In this document: one piece after another, positions 24,010 to 35,800 of the stretch
Layout of the letters: every line of letters starts with the position of its first letter
Numbering within the stretch: the stretch's first letter is position 1
Source of the DNA: Aphidius gifuensis
Lineage: Eukaryota > Arthropoda > Insecta > Hymenoptera > Braconidae
Assembly: GCF_014905175.1 (NCBI RefSeq)
Contig: NC_057791.1
Location: 18,170,177-18,234,176 of the forward strand
DNA: 64,000 nucleotides
Direction: 5' to 3'
Made by a program: the position numbers and the translations under genes
Notes under the pieces: generated by a model
Database searches by the model: none
Seen by the model: only the letters and a program-made list of their open reading frames with translations
Told to the model about the DNA's origin: nothing

Positions 24010-24662
24010 ATGGCAACTGGAACTGGAGATTTACCAAGTACTTTACCAAATGATAGAAATTTAACTATACAATTGCCACATCATCAAGAAAGTATTCCTC
24101 AACCATCTCAAATTTTAAATGAAATTAATATTTATCCAGAAACTCCACCACCAACTTACGATCAAGCATTAAAATATTTACCAGGTGTTCAACAACCTTT
24201 TCCTCCAATACCTGGTGAGTTTAAAAATTAATATTTTCACATTATAAAAAAATATTTAAATTATTATTATTATTTTTTTTTATTTTATTTTATAAATATT
24301 TATTTTTAATAATAATTTTTATTTTTAGTTATTAATAATAATGTTCAACAATCGACTGCAGTAAATCCACCTGTTCCATACGCATTGGGTGAGTTTAAAA
24401 ATTGATATTTTTAAATATAAAAAAATCTCATAATAAAAAATTAATATTTTTCAATTTTGTGGTGTTTTATATTGTTGAAAAATATTTATGGTTTTTATTT
24501 TTAGCACATATTAATAATGGTCAAACAACTTCAATGAATTGTGCTTTGGTTCAAGAACCACCAAAGCCTTCAAACCGCATAGGCAAATACTATTTAAGTT
24601 GTTTTATAATTCTTGTAATTATTTCAACAATCATCAAATTTTTTGCCCCATCTTCAGTTTAA
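24010..24662 (+). CDS. Array copy 5: PPxY tail-anchored protein, divergent 3' half
   Basis: Exons 24010-24214, 24329-24388 and 24505-24662 give 140 residues. Exon 1 is type B, almost identical to copy 1, with PPPTYDQAL (PPxY at 47-50). The 5' leader also matches copy 1. Exon 2 is 60 nt and diverged (INNNVQQSTAVNPPVPYAL). Exon 3 has NEW-free sequence unlike copies 1-4 but the same layout: polar stretch, KPSNRIGKYY, then a helix (LSCFIILVIISTIIKFF). A second exon 2/3 pair in matching phase lies downstream and may be used alternatively. No SPPRNS segment is present. Probably a cytosolic-facing adaptor with PPxY; role unknown. Confidence 0.75.
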
Positions 24663-24798
24663 AATATGTTTGTATTTATTTTAAATAAATTTTTATATTT
24701 AAATAGGAAACTGAATAGCTAAATGGTTTTAATTATTCATTTTTATCTTATTATACAAAGTTTACATATATATTTTTAATGATGATATTTATTTTCAG

Positions 24799-25115
24799 TT
24801 GTGGAAAGAGTTCAATTGACTCCAGTAAATTTATCTATTCCATACACATATGGTGAGTTTAGAAATTAATATTTATATAAAAAAAAAATTTGATAATTTG
24901 ATATTATCAGTTTGTATTATATTTATAATTTTTTATATTATTTGAAATACTCATGATTTTAATTTTCAGGACATTATAATGCTGAAACAACTGGATTAAA
25001 CTATGCTCACATAGAAGAACTATCAACACCCATAAACTATTTGAATTTATTCATAGTTTTTATATTTCTGATTATAAGTGTCTCAATTATAATTTATTTC
25101 GTTTTTTTTTTATAA
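24799..25115 (+). CDS. Extra exon 2/3 pair of the array (alternative 3' end or partial copy 6)
   Basis: Exons 24799-24852 (54 nt, VERVQLTPVNLSIPYTY) and 24970-25115 (HYNAETTGLNYAHIEEL..., then a hydrophobic tail and stop) have GT..AG borders and phase 1 joints like the other copies. No first exon lies between 24663 and 24798. Spliced from exon 1 of copy 5 at 24214 they would yield an in-frame 134-residue protein with the same PPxY head and a different membrane tail. They could instead be a headless duplicate. Confidence 0.6.
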
Positions 25116-25312
25116 TAACATTAAATTTAAAATATATTTGTATTTGTTCTTCAATAATGTGAAATAAAATTTCAAGTTTATACACGAAAATTCAAACATT
25201 TATTTTATTTTGTTTCGATTATTTTATCTTTTTACTATTTGTTATTTAAAAAACAAAAAATGATGTTTAAAATTAATTCTATATTATATTTATCCAAAGC
25301 AAAAATCTAGCA

Positions 25313-25545
25313 ATGTTGAATGAAGCTGATCCACCACAACGACCTCATCCAGTGATTTCATCCAAATGAAGAGATACTTAGTGAGTTATTAAAAATCAAT
25401 ATACGTATATGTTTTTAAATATTTATTTAATAATGACTTTTTAATTTTAAATATGTATTACTTTAAAAAAACTAAATTAAATTCTTTTTTTGTAACAGGT
25501 TACTTCTGTAATTGCTATTGCTTTATTTTTACTTCTTAAACAATA
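25313..25545 (+). pseudogene. Possible last remnant of the array
   Basis: An ATG at 25313 opens only an 18-codon frame with PPQRPHP. A second ATG at 25367 reads MKRYL to a GTGAGT donor. An exon after an acceptor near 25499 encodes VTSVIAIALFLLLKQ and a stop. Splicing would give a 20-residue hydrophobic peptide. Layout (polar start, GTGAGT donor, hydrophobic terminal exon) echoes the array, but sequence similarity is weak. It may be chance. Confidence 0.3.
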
Positions 25546-25773
25546 AATTTTTAAATAATTGTTGTTTTTTTTGATAAATAAAATTTTTAATATCCATCTT
25601 AGTTGATTATTAATTACTTTAATAAATTATCAAGTAAAGTTATTAGTTAACTAATTAATAAATAATTGCTAATCATATACAAAATTTTTAGATATACGTA
25701 CAAACAAGTTTTTTTTTTTTCGTTTACATAATGTGATGCAATTGAATGATAGAAAGTGCTCACTAACATCAAG

Positions 25774-25792
25774 GCCTTCGTGGCGCAATGGC

Positions 25793-25828
<36 letters not shown>

Positions 25829-25845
25829 GAACCCACCCGGGGGCG
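25774..25845 (+). tRNA. tRNA-Asn (anticodon GUU)
   Basis: A full cloverleaf is present. Acceptor arm GCCTTCG pairs with CGGGGGC (two G-U pairs), D stem GCGC/GCGC, anticodon stem TTCGG/CCGAA with loop CTGTTAA (anticodon GTT at 25806-25808), and T arm GGTGG/CCACC with loop TTCGAAC. The sequence is otherwise that of eukaryotic tRNA-Asn, with a slightly short D loop and no intron. The acceptor stem has TT at positions 4-5 where many copies have stronger pairs. Confidence 0.97.
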
Positions 25846-26197
25846 TTTATTTTTTGCTTTTGTTTCTTTTAAATACTCCATTAAAAAGAATCCACCAAGC
25901 ATCATAATATTGGGATATTTATTTATTTATTTTTTTTATTCAATTAATTATTATTAATATATTCGAATGCAGACTAATAACTGGTTGATCAATCAATATG
26001 CTAGATCATCATCACAATGTTATTTAAACAATAGTCAATGTACGAATCAGAGATGGCACTAGCTGGATGAGCATCAGGCCACCAGCTGACTGTCAACGTC
26101 ATATGGCTTATAATAACAATCATATATTTATATTTATATACATAGATTCCAGTGAATCATTTCCAGTGACGTTTTCAATATTTATCGATAAAAAAAA
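25846..26197. other. Intergenic region between tRNA-Asn and LRPAP1
   Basis: T-rich tRNA 3' flank (possible Pol III terminator TTTATTTTTT from 25846) followed by about 300 bases containing the LRPAP1 promoter. No further gene is seen. Confidence 0.5.
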
Positions 26198-27651
26198 ATG
26201 TTAAAATTAAGCTTAATTTGTATTATATTGAGTATATCAATATTTAACTGTGAAGCAGTAAATAAATATTCAGCAGCTGCAAATAAACAAGTTAAAAATG
26301 TTAAAAAAACATTACCAGAATCAAATGAAATTCCTGTTCCATCACAACTTCGTGATATCGAAAAACCATATAGAATGTCGAAATTAAATATTGTTTGGGC
26401 AAAAGCCAAGCATGTAAGTAGCCAGATATAATTAATTTAATAATATATACCCTGGAGGAAATAATTTCTCCGGAGAAATTCGGAGCAATTCATAGAAATT
26501 ATTTACACCATCGAATTTGCACCGAATTTCTCTGGAGAAATTAATTTCTTCAAGGCATTTTTTTCGAAATTAACAAATATTTTATTTTGTTGTAGAGATT
26601 GACTGAACCAAAATTACAATCATTATTTAGTGATTTGAAAATTCATGATAAAGAAGAATTGGCTTATAAACACACAAAAGCTGAAGGCAAAGATGAAGAT
26701 GGTTTAGAAGAAGCTAAATTACGAAAAAGATTAATTGGAATAATGAGTACTTATGGACTTTTGGAACATTTTGCTGAAACTGATGATCCTGAATTATTAA
26801 AACGTCATAAGCCATTGAATGATGGAAGTAATTATGTTGCAAAAGATGTATTTGCTGATAAACGATTAAATCAACTTTGGGCTAAAGCTGAATATGCTGG
26901 ATTTACAAGTTAATAATATTTAATAAATTATATATTAAATTTTAAATTATTAAATTAAAAAATCAATTATTAAATATTTTTTGCAGATCAAGAGTTGGAA
27001 GCATTGAAGGAAGAATTTACACATCATCAAGAAAAAGTTGATGAATATTTGAGTTTAATTAAGGATGTTGATGCTGGTGATCCTGATGCATATAAAAATA
27101 GCGTTGATGAAAAACATGAAAGTTGGAATGTCATTGAACACAAAGAAGAAGATGAACAATCAAATGAAAATACTCCAAAGAAAAATGATTATATATCAAA
27201 AGCAAATTTACTCAGAGAAAAACACCAAGAAATTAAACATGGATATGATAATTTAGATCGTTTAACTGCACAAGGAAAAGATCATCAAGAATTTATTGAA
27301 CCAAAAGTACAAGGTTTATGGAGGATTGCTAAAAAAGCACAATTTTCTCAAGATGAACTTGCATCACTCAAGGTTTAAAAAATAAATTAATTAATATTAA
27401 AAAATATAATTAATAAATAATTTTACAAATATTAATTTTATAAATTGTAGGAAGAACTTCATCATTATGAAACACGGCTATTAAAACTTCGTCATCTTCA
27501 TACTGAAGCAGCTGTTCAAGCATCAAAAAAAGGAAAAACATATGATGTTGATAATACAAGTAATCAACATATCAAAAAACACGCACGAACAGTTGAAAAA
27601 CTTCATGCTGACATTGAATCAAGAATCATGGAACGACACATGGAGCTTTAA
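26198..27651 (+). CDS. LRPAP1: LDL-receptor-associated protein RAP (LRPAP1)
   Basis: RAP is an ER chaperone that prevents LDL-receptor-family proteins from binding ligand prematurely. Exons 26198-26413, 26596-26908, 26987-27372 and 27451-27651 join to 371 residues (human 357). It has a signal peptide (MLKLSLICIILSISIFNCEA), then helical repeats typical of RAP: YRMSKLNIVWAKAKHRLTEPKLQSLFSDLKIHDKEE, FADKRLNQLWAKAEYAGFT, and a third domain of charged helices (EPKVQGLWRIAKKAQFSQDEL, HYETRLLKLRHLH). The chain ends RHMEL, which fits the HNEL/HDEL-type ER-retrieval tail. Exon 1 donor is GTAAGT. Intron 1 contains a 105-bp inverted-repeat hairpin. DNALI1 follows on the same strand 323 bases on. Confidence 0.93.
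26451..26555. repeat. Inverted-repeat hairpin in LRPAP1 intron 1
   Basis: Left arm 26451-26483 (CCTGGAGGAAAT, then AATTTCTCCGGAGAAATT, then CGG) and right arm 26522-26555 are reverse complements with three mismatches and one gap, separated by about 38 bases. The left arm itself contains an 18-bp perfect palindrome AATTTCTCCGGAGAAATT. It looks like a tiny foldback element or MITE remnant filling most of the intron. Confidence 0.8.
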
Positions 27652-27974
27652 ATTTAATTTTTTAAAATATTTTTCTTTTGTATATCTCTACAAAATACCT
27701 TCGACATTTTATTTTTAATACTTATTAAATATTTTCTATAAATAATAGCTTTTAATATATAAAAAAAAAACAAATAGTATTTACTTAATTTTTTTTGATA
27801 AATATGTACACAGTCAAATCAGGGTTACAAGTTAAATAAAATTTCTTGAATCGATATTTCCATAGCAGCCAATTGTTTATTTATTTTTAATTAAAAAAAA
27901 AATATATGATATTAAGTTGATGACATTTAACATAAACTCAAAAAGTATAATTATTTTATAAAATAATAATTAAA
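27652..27974. other. LRPAP1 3' flank / DNALI1 promoter
   Basis: The 323-base AT-rich spacer between the LRPAP1 stop and the DNALI1 start holds no recognisable gene or repeat. Confidence 0.5.
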
Positions 27975-28983
27975 ATGGCAATGGTAGTTCAAGAACGTAT
28001 AATTCCATCAATGAATACACTGGTAAAATATGATAATCCAGTATTGGTTACAAAACATTCGGAAAAATTGAAAAAAGATAAAACACAAACTAAAATTGGT
28101 ACAACTTGTAAAATTCAAACAACACCAATAGCCATTGATGTTAGACGAGAAACAGTAGAAATATTAAATGGTATTTTACCACCAAAAGAATGGGAAGAAG
28201 ATGGACAAATATGGACCCAACAAGTAGGACAATTAATTTATAAATACATAATGACATTTATAAAATTATAAAAAATTTATTTTATAAGGTATCAAGTACT
28301 CCAGCAACTAGGCTAGATGTTATTAATTTACAAGAACAATTAGACATGAGATTGCAACAACGACAAGCAAGAGAAACTGGAATTTGTCCAGTTCGTCGTG
28401 AACTTTATTCTCAATGTTTTGGTATAAATATAATTATAAAAAACAATGTAGAAAAAAATCAATAATTAATTAAATATTTACAGATGAAATAATAAGACAA
28501 GTAACAGTTAATTGTGCTGAACGTGGTTTACTACTTCTTCGTGTACGTGATGAAATGAGAATGACAATGGCTGCATATCAAACATTGTATCAAAGTAGCA
28601 TTGCATTTGGTATGAGAAAAGCATTATTAGCTGAACAAGGAAAAGAAGATCTTATAACAACTGCTGATGAACTTAAACAACAAAAAATTGAACTTGAAAA
28701 AAAACTTGCTGAATTACAACAAAAATATGAACAAACTGAAAGACGTGCTGCTGAATTACGTGAAGCTGAAGAAAAAAAACATGCTGAAGAAATGCAATTT
28801 TTAAAAAAGACAAATCAACAATTAAAGGTTGTTAAATATTATTATTATTATTTTATTATTATTTAAAATTAATTTGTTATTATTAATTTATTTATTTTTC
28901 TTCATTTGACATTTATTAATATTATTTTTTTTTTTTTTCTTTTGCAGACACAACTCGAAGGAATTATAGCTCCAAAAAAATAA
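27975..28983 (+). CDS. DNALI1: Axonemal dynein light intermediate chain (DNALI1/p28)
   Basis: A subunit of inner-arm axonemal dyneins (p28 in Chlamydomonas), so in an insect likely expressed in testis for sperm flagella and in ciliated sensory neurons. Exons 27975-28223, 28289-28421, 28484-28827 and 28948-28983 join to 253 residues. Conserved stretches are LVKYDNPVLV, EILNGILPPKEW, TRLDVINLQEQLDMRLQQRQARETGICPVRRELYSQCFDEIIRQVT, and ERGLLLLRVRDEMRMT. A coiled coil of Lys/Glu/Gln heptads follows (residues ~180-245). The last exon is only 36 nt including the stop. Exon 1 uses the donor GTAGGA, since the frame resumes VSSTPATR in exon 2. Length and order match the family. Confidence 0.95.
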
Positions 28984-29835
28984 AATTATTAATTTTTTTT
29001 TCTTGTCTTTTTTACGAGTTAATGTTTATCTGTTTTTTTTTTTTTACTTACAAAAAAAAATACACATATTATAGGATTACAAAACGTATAAATATTGCTT
29101 ATTAAAGAATATAGCTGACAATAATAAATACTTTAATTATTTATTTATAATTTTAATTCAAATTATTTTCTTTCTTTTTTCATCTAAAATATTAAATACT
29201 TGTAATTATTTAGTTTTGTTTAACTATCTATTTAATTTTTAGTGTCAACAATATCCACCTTTTGCCATATTTGTTTTTAAATATATTTATAAACATTTTT
29301 TTATTATTCTCATTTTAATATTTAATATTTTTATTATCATTAAACATTTTGAGAATGATTCACAAGTACACATAATTATCGCCACCAATTAGTATATATT
29401 ATTATGGTTAATGAAAGTAATTTTGCGTAATGCTTGTCAGGCAAGAATGCATGTTTTGTTTTGTAGACATTTTTAAAATTTTGTATTTTTATAATGTCAT
29501 TGAGGAATGTGTAATTTAAATAAAATGATTTTATAAATTTGTCATCCACACAATTTAATCTATTGAAAGTCAAAAAAATTTTTGTAAATAATATTAAAAA
29601 TCTAGCTCCAATAAAAATACAAATAAATAATATTATTTTACGTCAATTTTAATATTGTTTCGTTATTTTTTTCTTGATTAAAATATTTATCCACAATTTT
29701 TATATAAAAAAATTATATAAATGATATCTGATTTGTTTTTTTTTTTTTTGTTTATTTTTATACACATGAAAAATTCTGCACCAATGTTGATATTATAATA
29801 ATAATGAAAATTATCATTTAAAAAAAAATATATAT
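28984..29835. other. Convergent 3' flanks of DNALI1 and scrib
   Basis: About 850 bases of AT-rich sequence between two convergent stop codons, presumably 3' untranslated regions of both genes. Several AATAAA words occur in both directions. A less AT-rich patch near 29390-29470 is not coding in any recognisable way. Confidence 0.5.
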
Positions 29836-32800
29836 TTAATTACGACCTTTTTTCGAGCGTTTTCTTTTTTTTTTTTTTGAATTATTTGTTCCAGTTTTAC
29901 CAATATTTGATACATTATCTAATACTGGATTTGTAAAAATAACTGAATTTGAATCTTCTTCATTTGTTGGATTAATCAATGATTCACCTGCTGTAATATC
30001 TTCACTTTCACTTTCAGCATCACTTGCACATGTTTCTAATTTTTCATTATCAATATCTTCATCAGCATTACTCAGCTCCAAGGATATTATTTTATCACGT
30101 AATGTTTCAACCTAAATATAACCAAATAAAAATTTAAATAAATAACAATTAACAATTTATCCAAATGAAATAAAATTTACAAGTTTGATAAATATTTTTC
30201 TATCAAACTTAATATACATGATTTATGTTTTATTTTAAAATTTTTTTATCTTGTTAAATGTCAACAAAATAAAAATAAGTGTTAGTAAATTAAGCCATAC
30301 CAATTAGTATAAGAAGCGAAGACAAATTCAATTGAATCAGTGATTAATGAAATGACGTAACTCAAGGCATTGTGAGTGGCATTCCAAGCGTGTGAGTTGA
30401 TATCTTGTAAAAATTATAATCATAATTAATATCTATCATTATGATTTTATTAAATTAAAAGATAATAAACTAATCATGCTATTAAAAGTGTTTATAATTT
30501 CGTGTCAAATAAAAGTGCTTAAAACATGCTTAATCAACGCGTTCTATTTTTTTTTTTTTTCGTCTTTTTTCTTTTAGTGCTACCGACTGATTCCTGTGTC
30601 GAAACGAGGCAAAATAAAATTCTAAAAAACACTTGCTACTGCTGAAAAACTTGTGCGTAAATTTTGTAATTTATATGTATTTTTTTTTTGTATTTGTTTG
30701 TGCGATGAGATTTTATTTCTTCATTTTTTTTTGATTGATTTTTAATACCTCCCGCTCAATCAGCTTCTCCACATATTCGACAGTTCGAACACGACGTTCA
30801 CCAGTCATCTCATCAAGGTATTCCTCAGTTCGTCGTGTTACCTTCTCATCGACAATCTTTTCAGACTCGCGAATGGCCTTTGGCGGGCCCAATTTGCTTC
30901 TAACAGCAAGTTTTGGAAAATCCGCACTTGACGGCCGTAATGTAGCAAACTAAATTTAATATTTTTTTTTTTGTTTTGTTTTCATTTTCCATTGTTTATA
31001 ATAAACAAAAAAAACGAAGAATTTAATTTTTATTTTTTATAATAATTATTTCAAGTTAGATAATTAAAAAATTTAAATAAAAAAAAAAAGAGCAATTAGT
31101 GTAAACATTGTGTTAACGTGAAATTTAACAACACAAATTAAAAAAATATATTTTTTAAAAAATTTGGGTTAATTGATTATCGTATAAAAAAAAAATTAAA
31201 AATTATTTATTAACAAAAAAAAATTAACGAAAATTATTTATTAAATAATTAGAATAAATTTTTAAGAAGGCTTCAAATTTACCTCAGTATTTTTTTCAAG
31301 TAGTGTTGGTGCATCAACTTGGCTTACTGCAATACTATCTGATTTAGTTGAATTATCCACCATTTCATTCATTTTTTTAATGACCATTTGAGCTTGCAAT
31401 GCATCCTTTAGCATAAAATTAATTAAATATAATTTTTATAAATATAAAATTATTAATAAATTGAGTAATTAATTATTTATTTTACCTGTTCAAGTGATTT
31501 TAATCTAGCCTGTCGCCATAGAGCTCGTTTTTCAGCTCTTAAAGCTCGTTGTTCAGCTGGGCTCAAGTTACTTTCTTCATCATCTTCATCTGAAATTAAA
31601 CCCTAAACAAAAAACAATAATAAATTATAAATATTACTTAAATTTTATAGAATAATAATTTGTTTATTTAATTTTTTATTTACAAGTAAAATACCTCTTG
31701 TATCATTTTTTCTTTGAGACGTTTTTCTGCTTTGACTGTTCTAACAATACTTGGAACTCCCGGAAGTGATGAGCTTCTTGTGCTTAATCTGCTACTGCAA
31801 TGTAAATTATTATCCGAAATAATAATAATTTTTATTTTACTTTTGTGTTCTGGGATCTCATTTATTGTGTAAACAATATTTATTTAATATTTATTGTGCA
31901 ATTAACCATTACAAATTAAAAAAAGCCAGACAAGTTCATAAGCCATATTATTAATAAAGAAAAATACTAATAATTAAATCACTACACCACTAATTATAAT
32001 TTAACCAGAAGAAAAAATACATCAACTAATACAATGTTCTTCTATATTATTACTATTATATTTAGATGTTTACATTTAAAAATTAATATTAATTAAAAAT
32101 AATAGTCTTAATGTAAATTCTTAATTTTTAGATATCGTGTATATTTAGACAAAATTTGTACTCGTTGTTGGATAAAAATTTTATGAAGCATAAGCAAAAA
32201 AAAAACAAACACACATAAAAAAACAAATACCAAACGAAAGCTTAATTTTTTTTTTTTATCTTCTAAATTGCAGGAAAAAAAAACAATACTTTTTCGTTCA
32301 ATGTAATTGACCTTCACAAAAAAAAAAAAAAATGAAATAAAAATAAAAATCTAGAAATTAGAATTTCTCTACATAGTTTTTTAATATTATTCTTGAAAAA
32401 AAAAAAAACTTAGATCAAAAGATTCGTAAAATAATAATATTCTAAACGAGAAAAAAATTTCGAAAAAAAGAAAAAAATATAAGAAATTGCAAATTTATAT
32501 TTTCTACATACAAATACATATGTACATGAAATAAAATAATATTAAATTAATAATAAATTTTCATTATTAAGAGGTAGAGTAAATTTATTTAAAAAAAAAA
32601 ATGAGTGATTTGTGAAATATTAAAATGAAATTCAAACTACTTTTTAAAAAGTGCGAAGCAATAGAGACTTTAAACAAAAAAAAAAAAGAAAACAAAAAAG
32701 TAGTGCTTGTTTCGGTGATTGATGAAATTCACTTGATGGCTTACTTAGGTCTTCTATTGTTATGATCATCTAATATATCTTCCGACTCATCTAATCCTTC

Positions 32801-35800
32801 AATTTCATCAATTTGTGCCCATGATTTAAGTTCATCTCTTGTTAATGTTGCTATTTTTTTTTCTTCTTCTTGTTTCATTTTTTCAACTTCATCTTGACTC
32901 AAAAAACTAAATATTTTATCAGTTTTTGGTGATGGTTTTAAATGCTCTTCAACGGCATTTTCAAACATACGTTTACGATCACTCACAGACATTTTAACTG
33001 GTGTTGCTGGTGGTGTTGGTTCAGGCTAAACATTAAACAACATATAATTAAATTATCTAACAAAAAAAAAAAAAAAAGACAAATACATTTAAACAAAATA
33101 AAAAATAATACAAGTGGTTTTTTTTTTGTTTTGTATTTTCATATAATTATAATTTTATTATTAAATTGCGTGCAGAAAAATTATAAATAAATAATATTAA
33201 TTATAAAAAGCAATTTAATTTTGATAAATCACAATTTTGTGAGATTAGATTTTATAACAAGTCAAATAGAATTTATTTTCAGTATTTAATATTTCATGCA
33301 ATAGTTAATATTAAATTTTAAACTTATAATTATTATATTTCCAGCATGCTATTTGTCACCCACCTCAACCCGATATATTCCATCAACAGAACGTGCAATC
33401 TGTTGTTTACTAAATAATTTAGGTACAACTGATTCTTCAGTTAAACCAGGATTTGTAAGTGGCGTTGGAGGCAATCGAAAACGTGAAGTTGTTTTCATTG
33501 TTTCAATAGTTGAATTTCTATTGTTAATATTATTATTATTATTATTATTGTTATTACTATTATTTGTTGATAATTCATGCATAGATTTTGTTCGTGATTG
33601 AATTGAACTTATAATTGGTGTTGTTATACAACTTGTTGATTTATAAGGTGCAGGAAGAGCTGCAAATGAAATACAGCGTTCTTTTGTATTTTTATTATTA
33701 TTTTTAGTAGTATGAGATTTTAATTTTTTATCATCAAGATCACTTGTCATTGCAAAGAATTTATTATTAATTGTAGGACTTGAAGATCTTGATGGAGTAT
33801 CCACAGATGTACCAGGATCATCATGTCTTAATAATGACAGCGTTAAGGCCTATTTTTTATAAATTAAAAATAAATAAAAATAAATAATAGAAAAAATTAA
33901 AAGATTAGTTATAGACTTATAGTAAAGTATGAAGATTAACGGAGAAAAAAAAATGATAAGTGAAAAATAATTATTCTAGAGAACACACATAAGGATGCTC
34001 TCAAACAAATCGATCGTTTTTAATTTTCATTATTCGTTAAGATATTATTTAGCTTTTTTTTTTTTTTAATATAATTTATGATAAATTAATGGAGATTCAT
34101 AGCCGTTTCGTCAAGAGAAATCCCCATGTGTTGATAAAATAACATTTAATATGTTTTCTCATATGAAAAATTAAATCTTAAACGTCAACATTATTTTTAT
34201 TTTTTTTTTTTAAATTTTATAATTATATAAATAATTATTTATATTCTATATAATATTATATTATTATTATTTAATTTGTAATAATATATAAACATCTGGT
34301 CCATTAAAATTGTATTAACATGTAACATTCATAGAAAAATTGATTTTCTTTGGTTTTTTTTTTCTATTGGTGATGTGAATTTGTCAGTTTGATATGAGTT
34401 TATAATTTTTTGTTTTACGTTGAATCTATTTATTAGTGGAACAGTGAATTTATTATTATTGTTTTTTTTTTCTTTGATTATTATAAAGCATAGTATTATT
34501 AAAATTATTATTGTATTATCCAAAGCTCATTGGACACATTTAAATTATTTAACAATTAATTTAGCAACCAAGACACTGTTAGGATTTAAATTGAATTAAT
34601 TTACTCAATTTTATTATTATCAAAATGATAAAATTAAAATAAATTAATCATTTTATATTGACAAAATATATTTATATATATAAACGTAGGTATTCTCTTT
34701 TTTTTTTTTTTTGTTTTTTATAACTTTTTGTACAGTGGATTACACCCAATATTAAGAGGATTTTTTTTGGACGATATAACTGAACAAATGGGCAATGAAT
34801 GGTGACTGATGTTTAAGCATAGCGTACTTTTTTTTTTTACACACAATTAATGACAAAATTGTAATTAATTTGACAATTTTTTTTTTTTTTTTCTAAACAT
34901 TTTTTTGACTTTTGTGTCAGTTAGTTATTATTTTTTTTTGTTATTTTTAAGATCCTCCATTAGTTAATTAAATTGTAACACTAACACATTTAATTATTAT
35001 TACAGGATTTTTTTTTTTTTAATTTAAAAGATAAGTAAACAAATGAAAATTGTTTTTTTTTTTTTCTGTCAACTCAAATTGTAAAATATCACAGAAATAT
35101 TACTAAAAAAAAAAAAAATTCCACGGAATTATTTACAGCAATTGTGATTTGAAATTAAAAAAAATATATAATAAATTCTTATTAATTATTATTGAATTTT
35201 AAATTAATGGCAGTAATTTTTTTCATCTAATTTAACATTTAAAAAAATTGATACAATTTTTTTTGACATATTAATTTCAGCTAAAAGTATTTTTATTTTA
35301 TAAACTCAAAATAACCCAGGTAACAAAAAACAAGAAATCTTTTACAAAATTAATAATTGATTTATTTTATAAAATTAATCACAATGATATAATGATTAAT
35401 TTTTTTATCAATATAAATTTATTTAGGGTCCCAAATTATTAATTTTATTTGTTAAATTATTTTATTATTTATTATCTAGAGATAAATTACGGATATTTTG
35501 GGTTTCTAAAAAAAATGTATTTTTGTATTATTTGTATTTCTTTAAATCTTATATGTTACTAGTAAATTAAAAGCGGACACGATGACAATTTTTTTGATTG
35601 TTAATTATTTGTTTCTTGATTAAATTGGTAAATGTTGGATATGACAATCGAATGACTCACTCCTGTCAGAGGGCAGCCAGAGTGGTACTGTCATCGTCCA
35701 TCGTCTGTAAGCACGTTAAATTTGTCTTTTGTTTTGGATCTATTATCCCAGATCATGCTACATCTACATCAACATGATCAAGTTACATGAATATAACGTA

